NCBI RefSeq assembly: GCF_030462585.1
Contig: NZ_JASMRU010000001.1
Coordinates: 229,484 to 293,483 of the forward strand
Direction: 5' to 3'
DNA length: 64,000 nt
From: Pseudomonas sp. CAN1
GTDB lineage: Bacteria > Pseudomonadota > Gammaproteobacteria > Pseudomonadales > Pseudomonadaceae
How positions within the stretch are numbered: the stretch's first letter is position 1; every line of letters begins with the position of its first letter. Under the pieces are notes generated by a model. That model ran no database searches, was not told the origin of the DNA, and saw only the letters and a program-made list of their open reading frames with translations. Below are positions 9,297-17,818 of the stretch, in pieces. Made by a program: the position numbers and the translations under genes.

Positions 9297-9300
9297 ATCC

Positions 9301-9328
9301 ACAAGGCCCGGCTCATGCCGGGCCTTGT
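9301..9328. repeat. Perfect 12-bp hairpin
   Basis: ACAAGGCCCGGC and its exact complement are separated by TCAT. It lies 5 bases after the MFS terminator and lacks a T-run on the plus strand, so it is a second stop signal or a processing structure rather than a classic terminator. Confidence 0.5.
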
Positions 9329-9410
9329 CGTTCCGGGAACCGGCATTTCACGTTGCCGCGACACCCGCCCTTGATATTCTCGCCGGCGACTCTCCCGGCA
9401 GATCAAGCCC

Positions 9411-10034
9411 ATGAACCCTCCGCAGATTCCCCTCGGCCCGTTGCAGGCCCGCGAGTTGCGCGGCGCGCTCAGCGGTCCCTTCGATCTTGACCTCGCGCCC
9501 GGCCATTGCACGGTGCTCAGCGGGCCGTCGGGCATCGGCAAGAGCCTGCTGCTGCGCATGCTCGCCGACCTCGACCCGAACCAGGGCCGGGTCAGCCTTG
9601 CCGGGGTCAGCCGCGAAAGCCTGCCGGCCAGTACCTGGCGGCGCCTGGTCACCTACGTCGCGGCGGAATCCGGCTGGTGGGAAGACAGCGTCGCCGCGCA
9701 CTTCACCGACCTCGATGCCGTGCGCCCCTTGCTGCCGCAGGTGAATCTCGATGCAGCGCTGCTGCAGGCCCAGGTCCTGCAGCTTTCCAGCGGCGAACGG
9801 CAGCGCCTGGCACTGCTGCGCGCCGTCGTGCAGAAGCCGCGCTTCCTGCTGCTGGACGAGCCGACGGCGGCGCTCGACCCGGCCAGCCGCGAAGGTGTCG
9901 AACAGCTGCTAAAGCGCCTGCAGGCAGAGGGCACCGGTCTGCTGGTGGTCAGCCACGACGCAGAACAGGCACAGCGCCTGGGGGATATCCGGCTGCAACT
10001 CGACCACCAGGGCCTGCACGAGGTCGCCCCATGA
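9411..10034 (+). CDS. fetA: ABC transporter ATP-binding protein, FetA/YbbL-like
   Basis: A 207-residue cytoplasmic ATPase of the ABC superfamily. It contains Walker A GPSGIGKS near residue 39, the ABC signature LSSGERQRLALL near residue 124, and Walker B FLLLDEPTAALD followed by the switch His in VVSHD. Length and pairing with the permease that follows match E. coli FetA (YbbL), which with FetB contributes to iron homeostasis and peroxide resistance. The stop overlaps the fetB ATG by four bases (ATGA). The FetA name rests on this pairing and is not certain. Confidence 0.82.
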   Translation: MNPPQIPLGPLQARELRGALSGPFDLDLAPGHCTVLSGPSGIGKSLLLRMLADLDPNQGRVSLAGVSRESLPASTWRRLVTYVAAESGWWEDSVAAHFTDLDAVRPLLPQVNLDAALLQAQVLQLSSGERQRLALLRAVVQKPRFLLLDEPTAALDPASREGVEQLLKRLQAEGTGLLVVSHDAEQAQRLGDIRLQLDHQGLHEVAP

Positions 10035-10831
10035 CGCCGCTCCAGCTGAGCCTGCCGGAACTGGCCCTCGCCGCGCTGCTGATCGTCGCGGCCGCCGCAC
10101 TATCCTGGGCGCTGCGCCTGGGTCTGCAGCGTACGCTGTTGATCTCCGCCGTGCGCCTGGTGGTGCAGCTGGTGCTGGTGGGACTGTTCCTGCGCCAGGT
10201 GTTCGCCCTGTCCTCGCCCTGGCTGACCGCCCTGGTGGTGGCCGGCATGCTCACGGCTGCCACCTTCGAGGTCGGCTCGCGGCAGCGGCGCCGCCTGGCC
10301 GGCTTCTGGCACCTGGGCATCGGCGGCGGCACGCTGAGCGTCGCCACCCTCGGCATCGCGCTGTTCGCCCTGTCCGGCAGCCTGCGCCCGCAACCCTGGT
10401 ACGACCCACGCCACGCCATCCCGCTGGTGGGCATCATCCTCGGCACTGCGATGAACGCCGCGAGCCTGGCGCTGAACCAGGTCTTCGCCAGCGTCACCCG
10501 CGAGCGCGCTGCCATCGAGGCGCGCCTGGCACTGGGCGCCGACCGTTACACCGCGCTGGGCGGCGTATTGCGCCGGGCGCTGTATACCGGGCTGATCCCG
10601 ACGCTGAACCAGATGGCCGCTGCCGGCATCATCACCCTGCCCGGCATCATGACCGGGCAGATACTCGCCGGCATGGACCCGCTGGACGCCGCGCGCTACC
10701 AGATACTGCTGATGTTCCTGCTCACTGCCGCCGGCTTCGCCACCGCCCTCGGCGCGGTCTGGCTGTCCGCCTGGCGGCTCACCGACGAGCGCGACCGGCT
10801 ACGCCTGGACCGCCTGCGCACGGAAGATTGA
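10031..10831 (+). CDS. fetB: ABC transporter permease, FetB/YbbM family (UPF0014)
   Basis: A 266-residue integral membrane protein with about seven hydrophobic helices. UPF0014 hallmarks include the segments GTAMNAASLALNQ, EARLALGADRY and NQMAAAGIITLPGIMTGQIL. It is the membrane partner of the ATPase immediately upstream. In E. coli the FetAB pair is proposed to export iron. Transport direction and substrate are not readable here. The stop lies 42 bp before the ATG of the next gene, so co-transcription with the SDR gene is possible. Confidence 0.84.
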   Translation: MTPLQLSLPELALAALLIVAAAALSWALRLGLQRTLLISAVRLVVQLVLVGLFLRQVFALSSPWLTALVVAGMLTAATFEVGSRQRRRLAGFWHLGIGGGTLSVATLGIALFALSGSLRPQPWYDPRHAIPLVGIILGTAMNAASLALNQVFASVTRERAAIEARLALGADRYTALGGVLRRALYTGLIPTLNQMAAAGIITLPGIMTGQILAGMDPLDAARYQILLMFLLTAAGFATALGAVWLSAWRLTDERDRLRLDRLRTED

Positions 10832-10872
10832 GCGGGTATGCTGAGGGCTTTGCAACGGTATCGGAGAACGCC

Positions 10873-11556
10873 ATGAGCACTGCCAAATCCGCCCTGATCA
10901 TCGGCGCCTCGCGCGGCCTCGGCCTGGGCCTGGTGCGCGAACTGCTGGACCGTGGCTGGGACGTCACCGCCACCGTGCGCGACGCCGCCAACGCCGGTGA
11001 GCTGGCCGCGCTGCCGGTGCGCGTGGAATCCCTGCTGCTCGATGATGCACCGTCCCAGGACCGCCTCGCCGAGGCCCTGGCCGGCTCGCACTTCGACCTC
11101 GTCTACATCAACGCAGGTGTCTACGGCCCGCCGCACCAGTCGGCCATCGACGCCAGCCTTGCCGATGTCGGCCAGCTGTTCATGGTCAACGCCATCGCCC
11201 CGCTGCGCCTGGCCGAGCGCCTGCTGCCGCGTCTGAATCCCGAAAAGGGCGTGCTGGCCTTCATGACCTCGGAGCTGGGCAGCGTTGCCGGCAACCAATC
11301 CGGCGGCATGGCGCTGTACCGCGCGAGCAAGGCGGCGCTCAACTCGCTGACCCGCAGCTTCGTCGCCGAACTGGGCGAAACCGGCCTCACCGTGCTCAAC
11401 CTGCATCCGGGCTGGGTACGCACCGACATGGGCGGCGAATCCGCGCCGCTGGACGTGGAAACCAGCGCCCGGGGCCTGGTTGATCAGGTCGAAGGCCACG
11501 CCGGCCGGGGTGGCCAGTTCTACCTGGATTACCAGGGGACGACGATCGACTGGTGA
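10873..11556 (+). CDS. Short-chain dehydrogenase/reductase family oxidoreductase
   Basis: A 227-residue cytoplasmic SDR enzyme. The NAD(P)-binding motif GASRGLG lies at residues 11-17, and the catalytic YxxxK motif appears as YRASK near residue 154, preceded by a Ser-containing stretch (LGSVAGNQSGGMAL). It resembles the C-factor (CsgA-like) group of small SDRs. The substrate is unknown. The ATG has a GGAG ribosome site about 8 bases upstream. Confidence 0.83.
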   Translation: MSTAKSALIIGASRGLGLGLVRELLDRGWDVTATVRDAANAGELAALPVRVESLLLDDAPSQDRLAEALAGSHFDLVYINAGVYGPPHQSAIDASLADVGQLFMVNAIAPLRLAERLLPRLNPEKGVLAFMTSELGSVAGNQSGGMALYRASKAALNSLTRSFVAELGETGLTVLNLHPGWVRTDMGGESAPLDVETSARGLVDQVEGHAGRGGQFYLDYQGTTIDW

Positions 11557-11708
11557 CGGCTCGCGCCATGGGCGTTACCATGCGCCCACGTCTGACTCCC
11601 GGGTCAACGGACCTGGATCAGCAGACAGGGTGAACACTGAGCTGGCTTCCCATGACCCCATGGAGCCGGCTCGACACGAACGGCTCCGTCCGTTTGGAGA
11701 ACTCACCC

Positions 11709-13067
11709 ATGTCATCCCCGCGTCTCTGGCTGCGCAACCCGCTGGCCATCTTCACCGCCAACGACCTCGACGCCCGTGGCGGCATCGTCGTCCAGGACGG
11801 CCGCATCGTCGAACTGGTCGCCGCCGGCCAGCAGCCCTCGACTCCCTGCCAACAGACCTTCGACGCCAGCCAGCACGTGCTGACGCCCGGCCTGATCAAC
11901 ACCCACCACCACTTCTACCAGACCCTCACCCGCGCCTGGGCGCCGGTGGTGAACCAGCCGCTGTTCCCCTGGCTGAAGACCCTCTACCCGGTGTGGGCGC
12001 GTCTGACCCCCGAGCAGCTCGGCGTGGCCACCAAGGTGGCGCTGGCCGAACTGCTGCTGTCGGGCTGCACCACCGCCGCCGACCACCACTACCTGTTCCC
12101 CGATGGCCTGGAGCAGGCCATCGACGTGCAGGCCGGCGTGGTCCAGGAACTGGGCATGCGCGCCATGCTCACCCGCGGCTCCATGAGCCTGGGCGAAGCC
12201 GACGGCGGCCTGCCGCCGCAGCAGACCGTGCAGAGCGCCGAGGCCATCCTCGACGACAGCCAGCGGCTGATCCGCGAATACCACCAGCGCGGCGAAGGCG
12301 CCCAGGTGCAGATCGCCCTGGCGCCCTGCTCGCCGTTCTCGGTCACCCCGGAAATCATGCGCGCCAGCGCCGAGCTGGCCGAGCGCGAGGACGTGCGCCT
12401 GCACACCCACCTCGCGGAAACCCTCGACGAGGAAGACTTCTGCCTGCAGCGCTTCGGCCAACGCACCGTGGATTACCTGGACAGCGTCGGCTGGCTCGGC
12501 CCGCGCACCTGGCTGGCCCACGGCATCCACTTCAACGACGAGGAAATCCGCCGCCTGGGCGAAGCCGGCACCGGCGTCTGCCACTGCCCCAGCTCGAACA
12601 TGCGCCTGGCCTCGGGCATCTGCCCGACCGTGGCGCTGGAAGCGGCCGGCGCGCCGGTGGGCATCGGCGTGGACGGCTCGGCCTCCAACGATGCCTCCAA
12701 CATGATCCTCGAAGCCCGCCAGGCCCTGTACATCCAGCGTCTACGCTACGGCGCCGAGCAGATCACTCCGGAACGCGCGCTGGGCTGGGCCACCCGTGGC
12801 TCGGCAAAGCTGATCGGCCGCAGCGACATCGGCGAACTGGCCGTGGGCAAGCAGGCCGACCTGGCGCTGTTCAAGCTCGACGAGCTGCGTTTCTCCGGCA
12901 GCCATGACCCGCTCTCCGCGCTGCTGCTGTGCGGCGCCGACAAGGCCGACCGGATCATGATCGGCGGCACCTGGCGGGTCATCGACGGCGAAGTCGAGGG
13001 CCTCGACCTCAAGCGCCTGATCGCCGACCACACCCAGGCGGCACGCAAGCTGCTCGGCACGCTGTAA
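11709..13067 (+). CDS. 8-oxoguanine deaminase (amidohydrolase family)
   Basis: A 452-residue zinc-dependent amidohydrolase. Metal and catalytic features include the NTHHHFYQTLTRAW segment at residues 64-77, HTHLAE in the middle, the AHGIHF histidine, and the late VDGSASND aspartate. These match the subgroup characterised in P. aeruginosa as 8-oxoguanine deaminase, which converts 8-oxoguanine to urate. That product also connects to the xanthine dehydrogenase at the window start. I placed the start at 11709, with TTTGGAGA upstream; the open frame continues to 11652. Other guanine or N-heterocycle substrates are possible. Confidence 0.85.
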   Translation: MSSPRLWLRNPLAIFTANDLDARGGIVVQDGRIVELVAAGQQPSTPCQQTFDASQHVLTPGLINTHHHFYQTLTRAWAPVVNQPLFPWLKTLYPVWARLTPEQLGVATKVALAELLLSGCTTAADHHYLFPDGLEQAIDVQAGVVQELGMRAMLTRGSMSLGEADGGLPPQQTVQSAEAILDDSQRLIREYHQRGEGAQVQIALAPCSPFSVTPEIMRASAELAEREDVRLHTHLAETLDEEDFCLQRFGQRTVDYLDSVGWLGPRTWLAHGIHFNDEEIRRLGEAGTGVCHCPSSNMRLASGICPTVALEAAGAPVGIGVDGSASNDASNMILEARQALYIQRLRYGAEQITPERALGWATRGSAKLIGRSDIGELAVGKQADLALFKLDELRFSGSHDPLSALLLCGADKADRIMIGGTWRVIDGEVEGLDLKRLIADHTQAARKLLGTL

Positions 13068-13090
13068 ACGACCTGAGGCCTGCTCTTCGC

Positions 13091-13167
13091 AGGATGGCGT
13101 GGAGCGAAGCGATACCCATCAATCCGGTGCGCGGACAGCATGGGTATCGCAAGCTCCACCCATCCTA
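13091..13167. repeat. RAYT-type REP, inverted pair
   Basis: Two arms of the AGGATGGCGTGGAGCG / GATACCCATC element face each other across a short gap. This is the same repeat that forms the array beside the RAYT transposase gene at 30.9-32 kb, so it is a dispersed copy of that family. Confidence 0.75.
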
Positions 13168-13196
13168 CAATCGCGCCCCAATGCCAGGACTGGCGC

Positions 13197-13265
13197 AGGA
13201 GCGGAGCCCGTCCGCGATGGATTCCGGCGCGATGCGGACCTATCGCGGACGGAGTCCGCTCCTAC
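13197..13265. repeat. REP inverted pair, TCCGCGAT type
   Basis: Facing copies of the Pseudomonas REP core AGGAGCGGACTCCGTCCGCG (left arm GAGCCCGTCCGCGAT, right arm ATCGCGGACGGAGTCC). Further copies of this type are at 40169 and 41439. Confidence 0.75.
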
Positions 13266-13291
13266 CCATCCGCAGACATCGGCAGTCACCC

Positions 13292-13339
13292 TGTAGGAGC
13301 GGGCCATGCCCGCGATCGCGCGCATGGCCCGCTCCTACA
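13292..13339. repeat. REP hairpin, GGGCCATGCCC type
   Basis: TGTAGGAGCGGGCCATG and its near-complement surround a GCGATCGC centre, giving one long hairpin of a third REP variant. Confidence 0.75.
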
Positions 13340-13672
13340 CCCAGCCCCCATTCCCGCCCCCGTTTCGCCCCTCGCCGCAATGGCTCCAGATGCCATTCCA
13401 ACAGGCACGTTCTGCCATCGAGAAATCGCTAGAACCCGCGCCAGACAAGGCCTGCGCACTACCGCCCGTCGCCCTCCGAACGGCAACGATGAACGGTCAT
13501 TCAGCGAAAACCCCTCTAGATCAAGGGTCTATCCCCTGCGACGGGAATATGCCGCCAGTTTGACATCATCGATTGGCACTCTAGTTTTAAATCGCAGCGC
13601 CGAATTCCTGCTCAAGAAGTAGTCAGCAGCCGTTCGGCCCGGTCACCGGCGCCCGGCAATGGAGTGCATTAC

Positions 13673-14860
13673 ATGCGCGATTCACAATTGAACCCGTCCG
13701 CGGGTCAAGGCATTGGCCAAGGCTGGCCGCAGCGCCTCGTTATCCAGTCCCTGCCATGGGTCGTCGTGGCCGGCCTGTGCGCCGTTGGTGTGCCGTTCTG
13801 GTGGATGCTGCCGGTAGGCTGGGTTTCCAGCCTGGTACTGAGCCGCCTGCTGTGCGGTGCCGCCAATGCGACCATCGACCCGCAGGCAACCGTCCTGCGC
13901 AGCGACGACCTGCCCCAGTGGCGCCCGTTGCAGCAAGCCGTGGAAGGCCACCTGGCCGCGCTCAACGGCCACACCCACCAGGTCGACGCCCTGCTGCATC
14001 AGGCCATCCGCCAGCTGACCGACAGCTTCCACGCCCTCGCCGAGCGCATCGACAGCCAGCGCGGCCTGTCCCACTCGCTGATCGAGCGCTACGACGGCCG
14101 CGGCCACCAGGACAACGACATCGACTTCCAGCGCTTCATCAACGCCACCCAGGAAACCCTCGGCCTGTTCGTCGAAGCGACCCTGGAGACCAGCCGCACC
14201 TCGCAGCAGCTGGTGCAGCGCATGGACCGCGTGACGCACAAGATCGCCGACATCCTGCAATCCACCCAGGACATGGACGCCATCGCCAAGCAGACCAACC
14301 TGCTGGCCCTCAACGCCGCCATCGAGGCCGCCCGTGCCGGCGAGAGCGGGCGGGGCTTTGCCGTGGTGGCTGACGAGGTGCGCGCGCTGTCCACCCGCTC
14401 CACGCACTTCTCCCAGGCCATCCGTGAACACGTCGACGTGGTCTACCACGAGATCAAGGACGCCGAAGGCGCCATCAGCCAGCTGGCCGACAAGGACATG
14501 TCCTTCGCCCTGGAATCGCGGCAGAAGATCCAGCGCATGCTCGACGACCTCGACGCCATGAACCAGCACACCGTGAAGGTGGTGCAGGAGCTGGACCGCA
14601 TCTCCCTGGAAGTGGGCGATGGGGTCAACGCGGCGGTCACTGCCCTGCAGTTCCAGGACATGAGCAGCCAGCTGCTCGGGCAGATCAGCAAGCACGGCGC
14701 GCGCCTCGGCGCCCTGGCTGTGGGCCTGGGTGCCCTCGATGGCCGCGAACCGGGCGAATGGGGCGAGCGCCTGCGCGGTGAAGTCGCCGAGCTCGGCCGC
14801 CCGCTGAGCAACCCGGTGGCGCAGACCACGCTCAGCGCCGGCGAAGTGGAACTGTTCTGA
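13673..14860 (+). CDS. Methyl-accepting chemotaxis protein without periplasmic sensor domain
   Basis: A 395-residue chemoreceptor at the head of the Che2-type cluster. Two closely spaced hydrophobic segments (about residues 22-40 and 43-60) leave almost no periplasmic loop, so sensing must be cytoplasmic or membrane-based. The signalling tip is clear ([20 protein letters not shown] near residue 203). The C-terminal helices are less canonical ([16 protein letters not shown]) and there is no CheR-binding pentapeptide. I chose the ATG at 13673, with GGAG 9 bases upstream, over the GTG at 13664. It occupies the place of the McpA receptor that precedes cheY in P. aeruginosa. Confidence 0.85.
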   Translation: MRDSQLNPSAGQGIGQGWPQRLVIQSLPWVVVAGLCAVGVPFWWMLPVGWVSSLVLSRLLCGAANATIDPQATVLRSDDLPQWRPLQQAVEGHLAALNGHTHQVDALLHQAIRQLTDSFHALAERIDSQRGLSHSLIERYDGRGHQDNDIDFQRFINATQETLGLFVEATLETSRTSQQLVQRMDRVTHKIADILQSTQDMDAIAKQTNLLALNAAIEAARAGESGRGFAVVADEVRALSTRSTHFSQAIREHVDVVYHEIKDAEGAISQLADKDMSFALESRQKIQRMLDDLDAMNQHTVKVVQELDRISLEVGDGVNAAVTALQFQDMSSQLLGQISKHGARLGALAVGLGALDGREPGEWGERLRGEVAELGRPLSNPVAQTTLSAGEVELF

Positions 14861-14894
14861 AGCCGTTCCCGTCCCGCCCACAGGAGGCATTGCC

Positions 14895-14945
14895 ATGCTG
14901 CAGTCCCTTTACGAATACCTGGCCAACCTCGCCCTGATCGGCTGA
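14895..14945 (+). CDS. Candidate 16-residue leucine-rich small ORF before cheY
   Basis: A very short frame encoding MLQSLYEYLANLALIG starts 6 bases after a near-perfect ribosome site (AGGAGG at 14883-14888). Five of its 16 residues are Leu, and it is weakly amphipathic. It lies between the MCP stop and cheY and is followed by a strong hairpin at 14964-14994. It could be a real micropeptide, a leader peptide, or a device that carries ribosomes into the hairpin. No homology is claimed. The strong Shine-Dalgarno sequence is the main evidence. Confidence 0.4.
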   Translation: MLQSLYEYLANLALIG

Positions 14946-14963
14946 GAGCCACTCTTTCCGCGC

Positions 14964-14994
14964 GCCGGGAAGGCGCGCCGACGCGCCGCCCGGC
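14964..14994 (+). promoter_or_regulatory. Strong hairpin upstream of cheY
   Basis: GCCGGG pairs with CCCGGC, and inside it GGCGCG pairs with CGCGCC around a CCGA loop, with only AA and G unpaired. No T-run follows, so it is not a classic terminator. It may be an attenuator-like or mRNA-stability element between the small ORF and cheY. Confidence 0.45.
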
Positions 14995-15030
14995 GGGTAA
15001 ACACGCATTGCCACCAGGAGAACCAACGCA

Positions 15031-15396
15031 ATGGGTAAGCAGATTCTGATCGTCGATGACTCGGCCTCGATCCGGCAGATGCTGAGCTTCACGCTCAAGT
15101 CCGCCGGCTACGAGGTGGACGAGGCCGTGGACGGCAAGGACGGCCTGGGCAAAGCCCAGCGCAAGGCCTACAGCCTGGTCTTCACCGACCAGAACATGCC
15201 GAACATGGACGGCCTGTCGCTGATCCGCAGCCTGCGCGACATGGCCGGCTACCGCAGCACGCCGATCCTCATGCTGACCACCGAATCCAGCGACGCCATG
15301 AAGCAGCAGGGCAAGAGCGCCGGCGCCACCGGCTGGCTGGTCAAGCCGTTCGACCCGCCGAAGCTGCTCGAAGTGACCCGCAAGGTCCTGCCCTAG
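15031..15396 (+). CDS. cheY: Chemotaxis response regulator CheY
   Basis: A 121-residue single-domain receiver. The acidic pair D9-D10, phosphoacceptor D53 (FTDQNMP), T83/T84 and K105 (VKPFDPP) are all present. Phosphorylation by the adjacent CheA is expected. In Che2-type clusters this CheY need not act on the flagellar motor. The gene has a good ribosome site (AGGAGAAC) and is followed by cheA after 11 bp. Confidence 0.95.
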   Translation: MGKQILIVDDSASIRQMLSFTLKSAGYEVDEAVDGKDGLGKAQRKAYSLVFTDQNMPNMDGLSLIRSLRDMAGYRSTPILMLTTESSDAMKQQGKSAGATGWLVKPFDPPKLLEVTRKVLP

Positions 15397-15407
15397 GGGT
15401 ATCGCCG

Positions 15408-17309
15408 ATGGCCACTGGAATGGAGCAGTTCCTCCAGGTGTTCTTCGAGGAAACCGACGAACACCTGGCGACCCTCGAACTCCTGCTGATCGGGCTCGAC
15501 CTCGACCAGCCGGACGCCGAGGCGCTCAATGGCATCTTCCGCGCCGCCCACTCGATCAAGGGCTCCAGCGGCATGTTCGGTTTCGACGACCTGACCGCCG
15601 TGACCCACGAGCTGGAAACCCTGCTCGACCGCATCCGCTGCGGGCAGACCGCCCTGCACGTGGACATGATCAGCGTATTCCTCGAAGCCCGCGACGTGCT
15701 GCAGCGCCTGCTCGACGCCCACCGCAGCCAGGTACCCGATCCGGACGTGCCGGTGGCCACCACCGTCGAGCGCCTGCGCGCCTGGCTGGCCGAGCCCGTC
15801 GCACCCGCTGCCGATGATGGTTTCGGCCTGTTCGACAACGCCCCCGCAGCCGCCGAAACCAGCGCCAGCGATGATGACGCCTTCGGCTTCTTCGACGATG
15901 CGCCCGGCACTCCCGGCGCCAGCGAAACCAGCGCCAGCAGCGACGACGATTTCGGTTTCTTCGACGACGCCCCCGGTGCGCCGGACGCCAAGCCGGTCGA
16001 GCCCTACGGCATCTTCGACAAGGCCCCCGGCGCGCCCACGGCCGCGGCCGTCGCAACCCCGAGCGAGCAGGCCAAGGCCGCGCCCAGCGCCGCCAAGCCG
16101 GCCGCCCGCACCGACAGTGAATCCAGTTCGATCCGCGTCAGCGTCGAGAAGATCGACAGCCTGATCAACCTGGTCGGTGAGCTGGTGATCACCCAGGCCA
16201 TGCTCAGCCAGCTCAGCGAGGATCTCGACCCCACGCATTTCGAGCGCCTGCAGCAGGCCCTGGCGCAACTGGAACACAACACCCGCGACCTGCAGGAATC
16301 GGTGATGTCGATCCGCATGCTGCCGATCAGCTTCATCTTCAGCCGCTTCCCGCGCCTGGTGCACGACACCTCCGCGCGCCTGGGCAAGCAGGTCGAGCTG
16401 ATCCTCCACGGCGAGCACACCGAACTGGACAAGAGCGTCATCGAGAAGCTCAGCGACCCGCTCACCCACATCGTCCGCAACAGCATCGACCACGGCATCG
16501 AGACGCCCGCCGAACGCCTGGCCGCCGGCAAGCCGGCGCAGGGTTCGGTGAAGCTCGCCGCCAGCCACCAGGGCGGCAGCGTGGTGGTGGAAATCTCCGA
16601 TGACGGCCGCGGCCTGTCCCGCGAGCGCATCCTCGCCAAGGCCCGCGAAAAGGGCCTGCCGGTACACGATGGGATGACCGACGCAGAGGTCTGGCAACTG
16701 ATCTTCATGCCCGGCTTCTCCACCGCCGAAGCAGTCACCGAACTCTCCGGCCGTGGCGTCGGGATGGACGTGGTGCGGCGCAACATCCAGGCCATGGGCG
16801 GGCGCATCGACATCGATTCGGCGCCCGGCATGGGCACCCGCATGAGCATCCGCCTGCCGCTGACCCTGGCCATCCTCGACGGCCTGATTGTCGCCGTGGA
16901 GAAGGTCAACTACGTGGTGCCGCTGACCTACATCGTCGAGTCGCTGCAGGCCCGCGCCGACGACGTGCGCGGCCTCGCCGGCGAGGAGTCGACGGTGATC
17001 CGCGTGCGCGGCGAATACCTGCCGCTGTTCTCCCTCAACCAGCTGCTGCGCATCGGCGCCCAGCCGCAGCCGCCGGAGCAGGGGATCGTGGTGATCCTCG
17101 AATCCGAGGGCAGGAGCTTCGCCCTGCAGGTGGACGAGCTGGTCGGCCAGCAGCAGGTAGTGATCAAGAGCCTGGAACAGAACTTCCGCCGGATCGACGG
17201 GATCGCCGGCGCCACCATCATGGGCGACGGCAGCGTCGCCCTGATTCTCGATGTCGATGCCCTGCCACGCCTGGCGGCACAAGGAGAAATGAACCATGAG
17301 CGCAGCTGA
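15408..17309 (+). CDS. cheA: Chemotaxis histidine kinase CheA
   Basis: A 633-residue cytoplasmic kinase. The P1 Hpt domain has phosphoacceptor H48 in [11 protein letters not shown] long acidic Ala/Pro-rich linker follows (about residues 135-230) with four copies of an F-G-x-F-D-x-A-P motif. The P3/P4 domains start near residue 240: the N-box [10 protein letters not shown], the ATP-lid motifs DDGRGL and [10 protein letters not shown] CheW-like P5 domain closes the protein. There is no obvious folded P2 domain. The last 14 bases overlap the start of cheW, so the two are coupled. It is the kinase for the Aer2 receptor cluster. Confidence 0.95.
   Translation: MATGMEQFLQVFFEETDEHLATLELLLIGLDLDQPDAEALNGIFRAAHSIKGSSGMFGFDDLTAVTHELETLLDRIRCGQTALHVDMISVFLEARDVLQRLLDAHRSQVPDPDVPVATTVERLRAWLAEPVAPAADDGFGLFDNAPAAAETSASDDDAFGFFDDAPGTPGASETSASSDDDFGFFDDAPGAPDAKPVEPYGIFDKAPGAPTAAAVATPSEQAKAAPSAAKPAARTDSESSSIRVSVEKIDSLINLVGELVITQAMLSQLSEDLDPTHFERLQQALAQLEHNTRDLQESVMSIRMLPISFIFSRFPRLVHDTSARLGKQVELILHGEHTELDKSVIEKLSDPLTHIVRNSIDHGIETPAERLAAGKPAQGSVKLAASHQGGSVVVEISDDGRGLSRERILAKAREKGLPVHDGMTDAEVWQLIFMPGFSTAEAVTELSGRGVGMDVVRRNIQAMGGRIDIDSAPGMGTRMSIRLPLTLAILDGLIVAVEKVNYVVPLTYIVESLQARADDVRGLAGEESTVIRVRGEYLPLFSLNQLLRIGAQPQPPEQGIVVILESEGRSFALQVDELVGQQQVVIKSLEQNFRRIDGIAGATIMGDGSVALILDVDALPRLAAQGEMNHERS
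15822..16028 (+). repeat. Coding repeats in the CheA linker (FGFFDDAP motif, 4 copies)
   Basis: Inside cheA, octapeptides FGLFDNAP (residue 139), FGFFDDAP (159), FGFFDDAP (182) and YGIFDKAP (200) recur at 18-23 residue intervals in disordered Ala/Ser/Asp-rich sequence. They sit where a P2 CheY/CheB-docking domain would be, so they look like short linear docking motifs. This is inference. Confidence 0.75.
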
Positions 17310-17781
17310 AGCCGCCACCGCGACTAGCCCGGCGCAGGAATACCTGACCTTCACCCTGGGCCGCGAGGAATACGCCATCGACATCCTCCGCGTGCAGGAA
17401 ATCCGTGGCTACGACCAGGTCACCGCCATCGCCAACGCCCCCGCCTTCATCAAGGGCGTGATCAACCTGCGCGGCGCCATCGTTCCCATCGTCGACCTGC
17501 GCATCAAGTTCAACCTGGCCGACATCAGCTACGACCAGTTCACCGTGGTGATCATCCTCAACGTCGGCCGGCGCATCGTCGGCGCGGTGGTGGATTCGGT
17601 CTCCGACGTGATCGCCCTGGCCGGCGAGGAGATCAAGCCGCGCCCGGAATTCGCCGCCAGCTTCGACACCGAGTACCTGCTGGGCCTGGCCACCGCCGGC
17701 GAGCGGATGCTGATCCTGGTGGATATCGAAAAACTCATGACCAGCCGCGAAATGGCGCTGGTCGACGACGCCGCGGCCTGA
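17296..17781 (+). CDS. cheW: Chemotaxis coupling protein CheW
   Basis: A 161-residue CheW-fold adaptor that links receptors to CheA. Family markers are [35 protein letters not shown], and [11 protein letters not shown]. The gene starts within the 3' end of cheA, after AAGGAGAAATGAACC. The aer2 receptor gene follows 37 bp later. Confidence 0.95.
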   Translation: MSAAEAATATSPAQEYLTFTLGREEYAIDILRVQEIRGYDQVTAIANAPAFIKGVINLRGAIVPIVDLRIKFNLADISYDQFTVVIILNVGRRIVGAVVDSVSDVIALAGEEIKPRPEFAASFDTEYLLGLATAGERMLILVDIEKLMTSREMALVDDAAA

Positions 17782-17818
17782 GCCGGGCAAACCCTGACAG
17801 AGCAGAGGATCAAGACAA

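Larger units (their letters stand above)
13068..13672. other. 605-bp intergenic region with REP elements and chemoreceptor promoter
   Basis: The first 270 bp hold three palindromic repeats (separate entries). The remainder is lower in GC and contains TTGACA at 13560-13565 with TAGTTT 16 bp downstream, a candidate promoter for the MCP gene. TTGGCAC at 13573-13579 resembles a sigma-54 -24 box, but the -12 position reads TTTTA instead of TTGCA. I see no gene. Confidence 0.4.

Noticed and set aside
13573..13589. Sigma-54 promoter before the MCP gene (TTGGCAC)
   Set aside because: The -12 element reads TTTTA rather than TTGCA, lacking the essential GC.
15393..17384. 663-residue open frame on the minus strand
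   Set aside because: Antisense shadow of cheA, whose motifs are complete on the plus strand.
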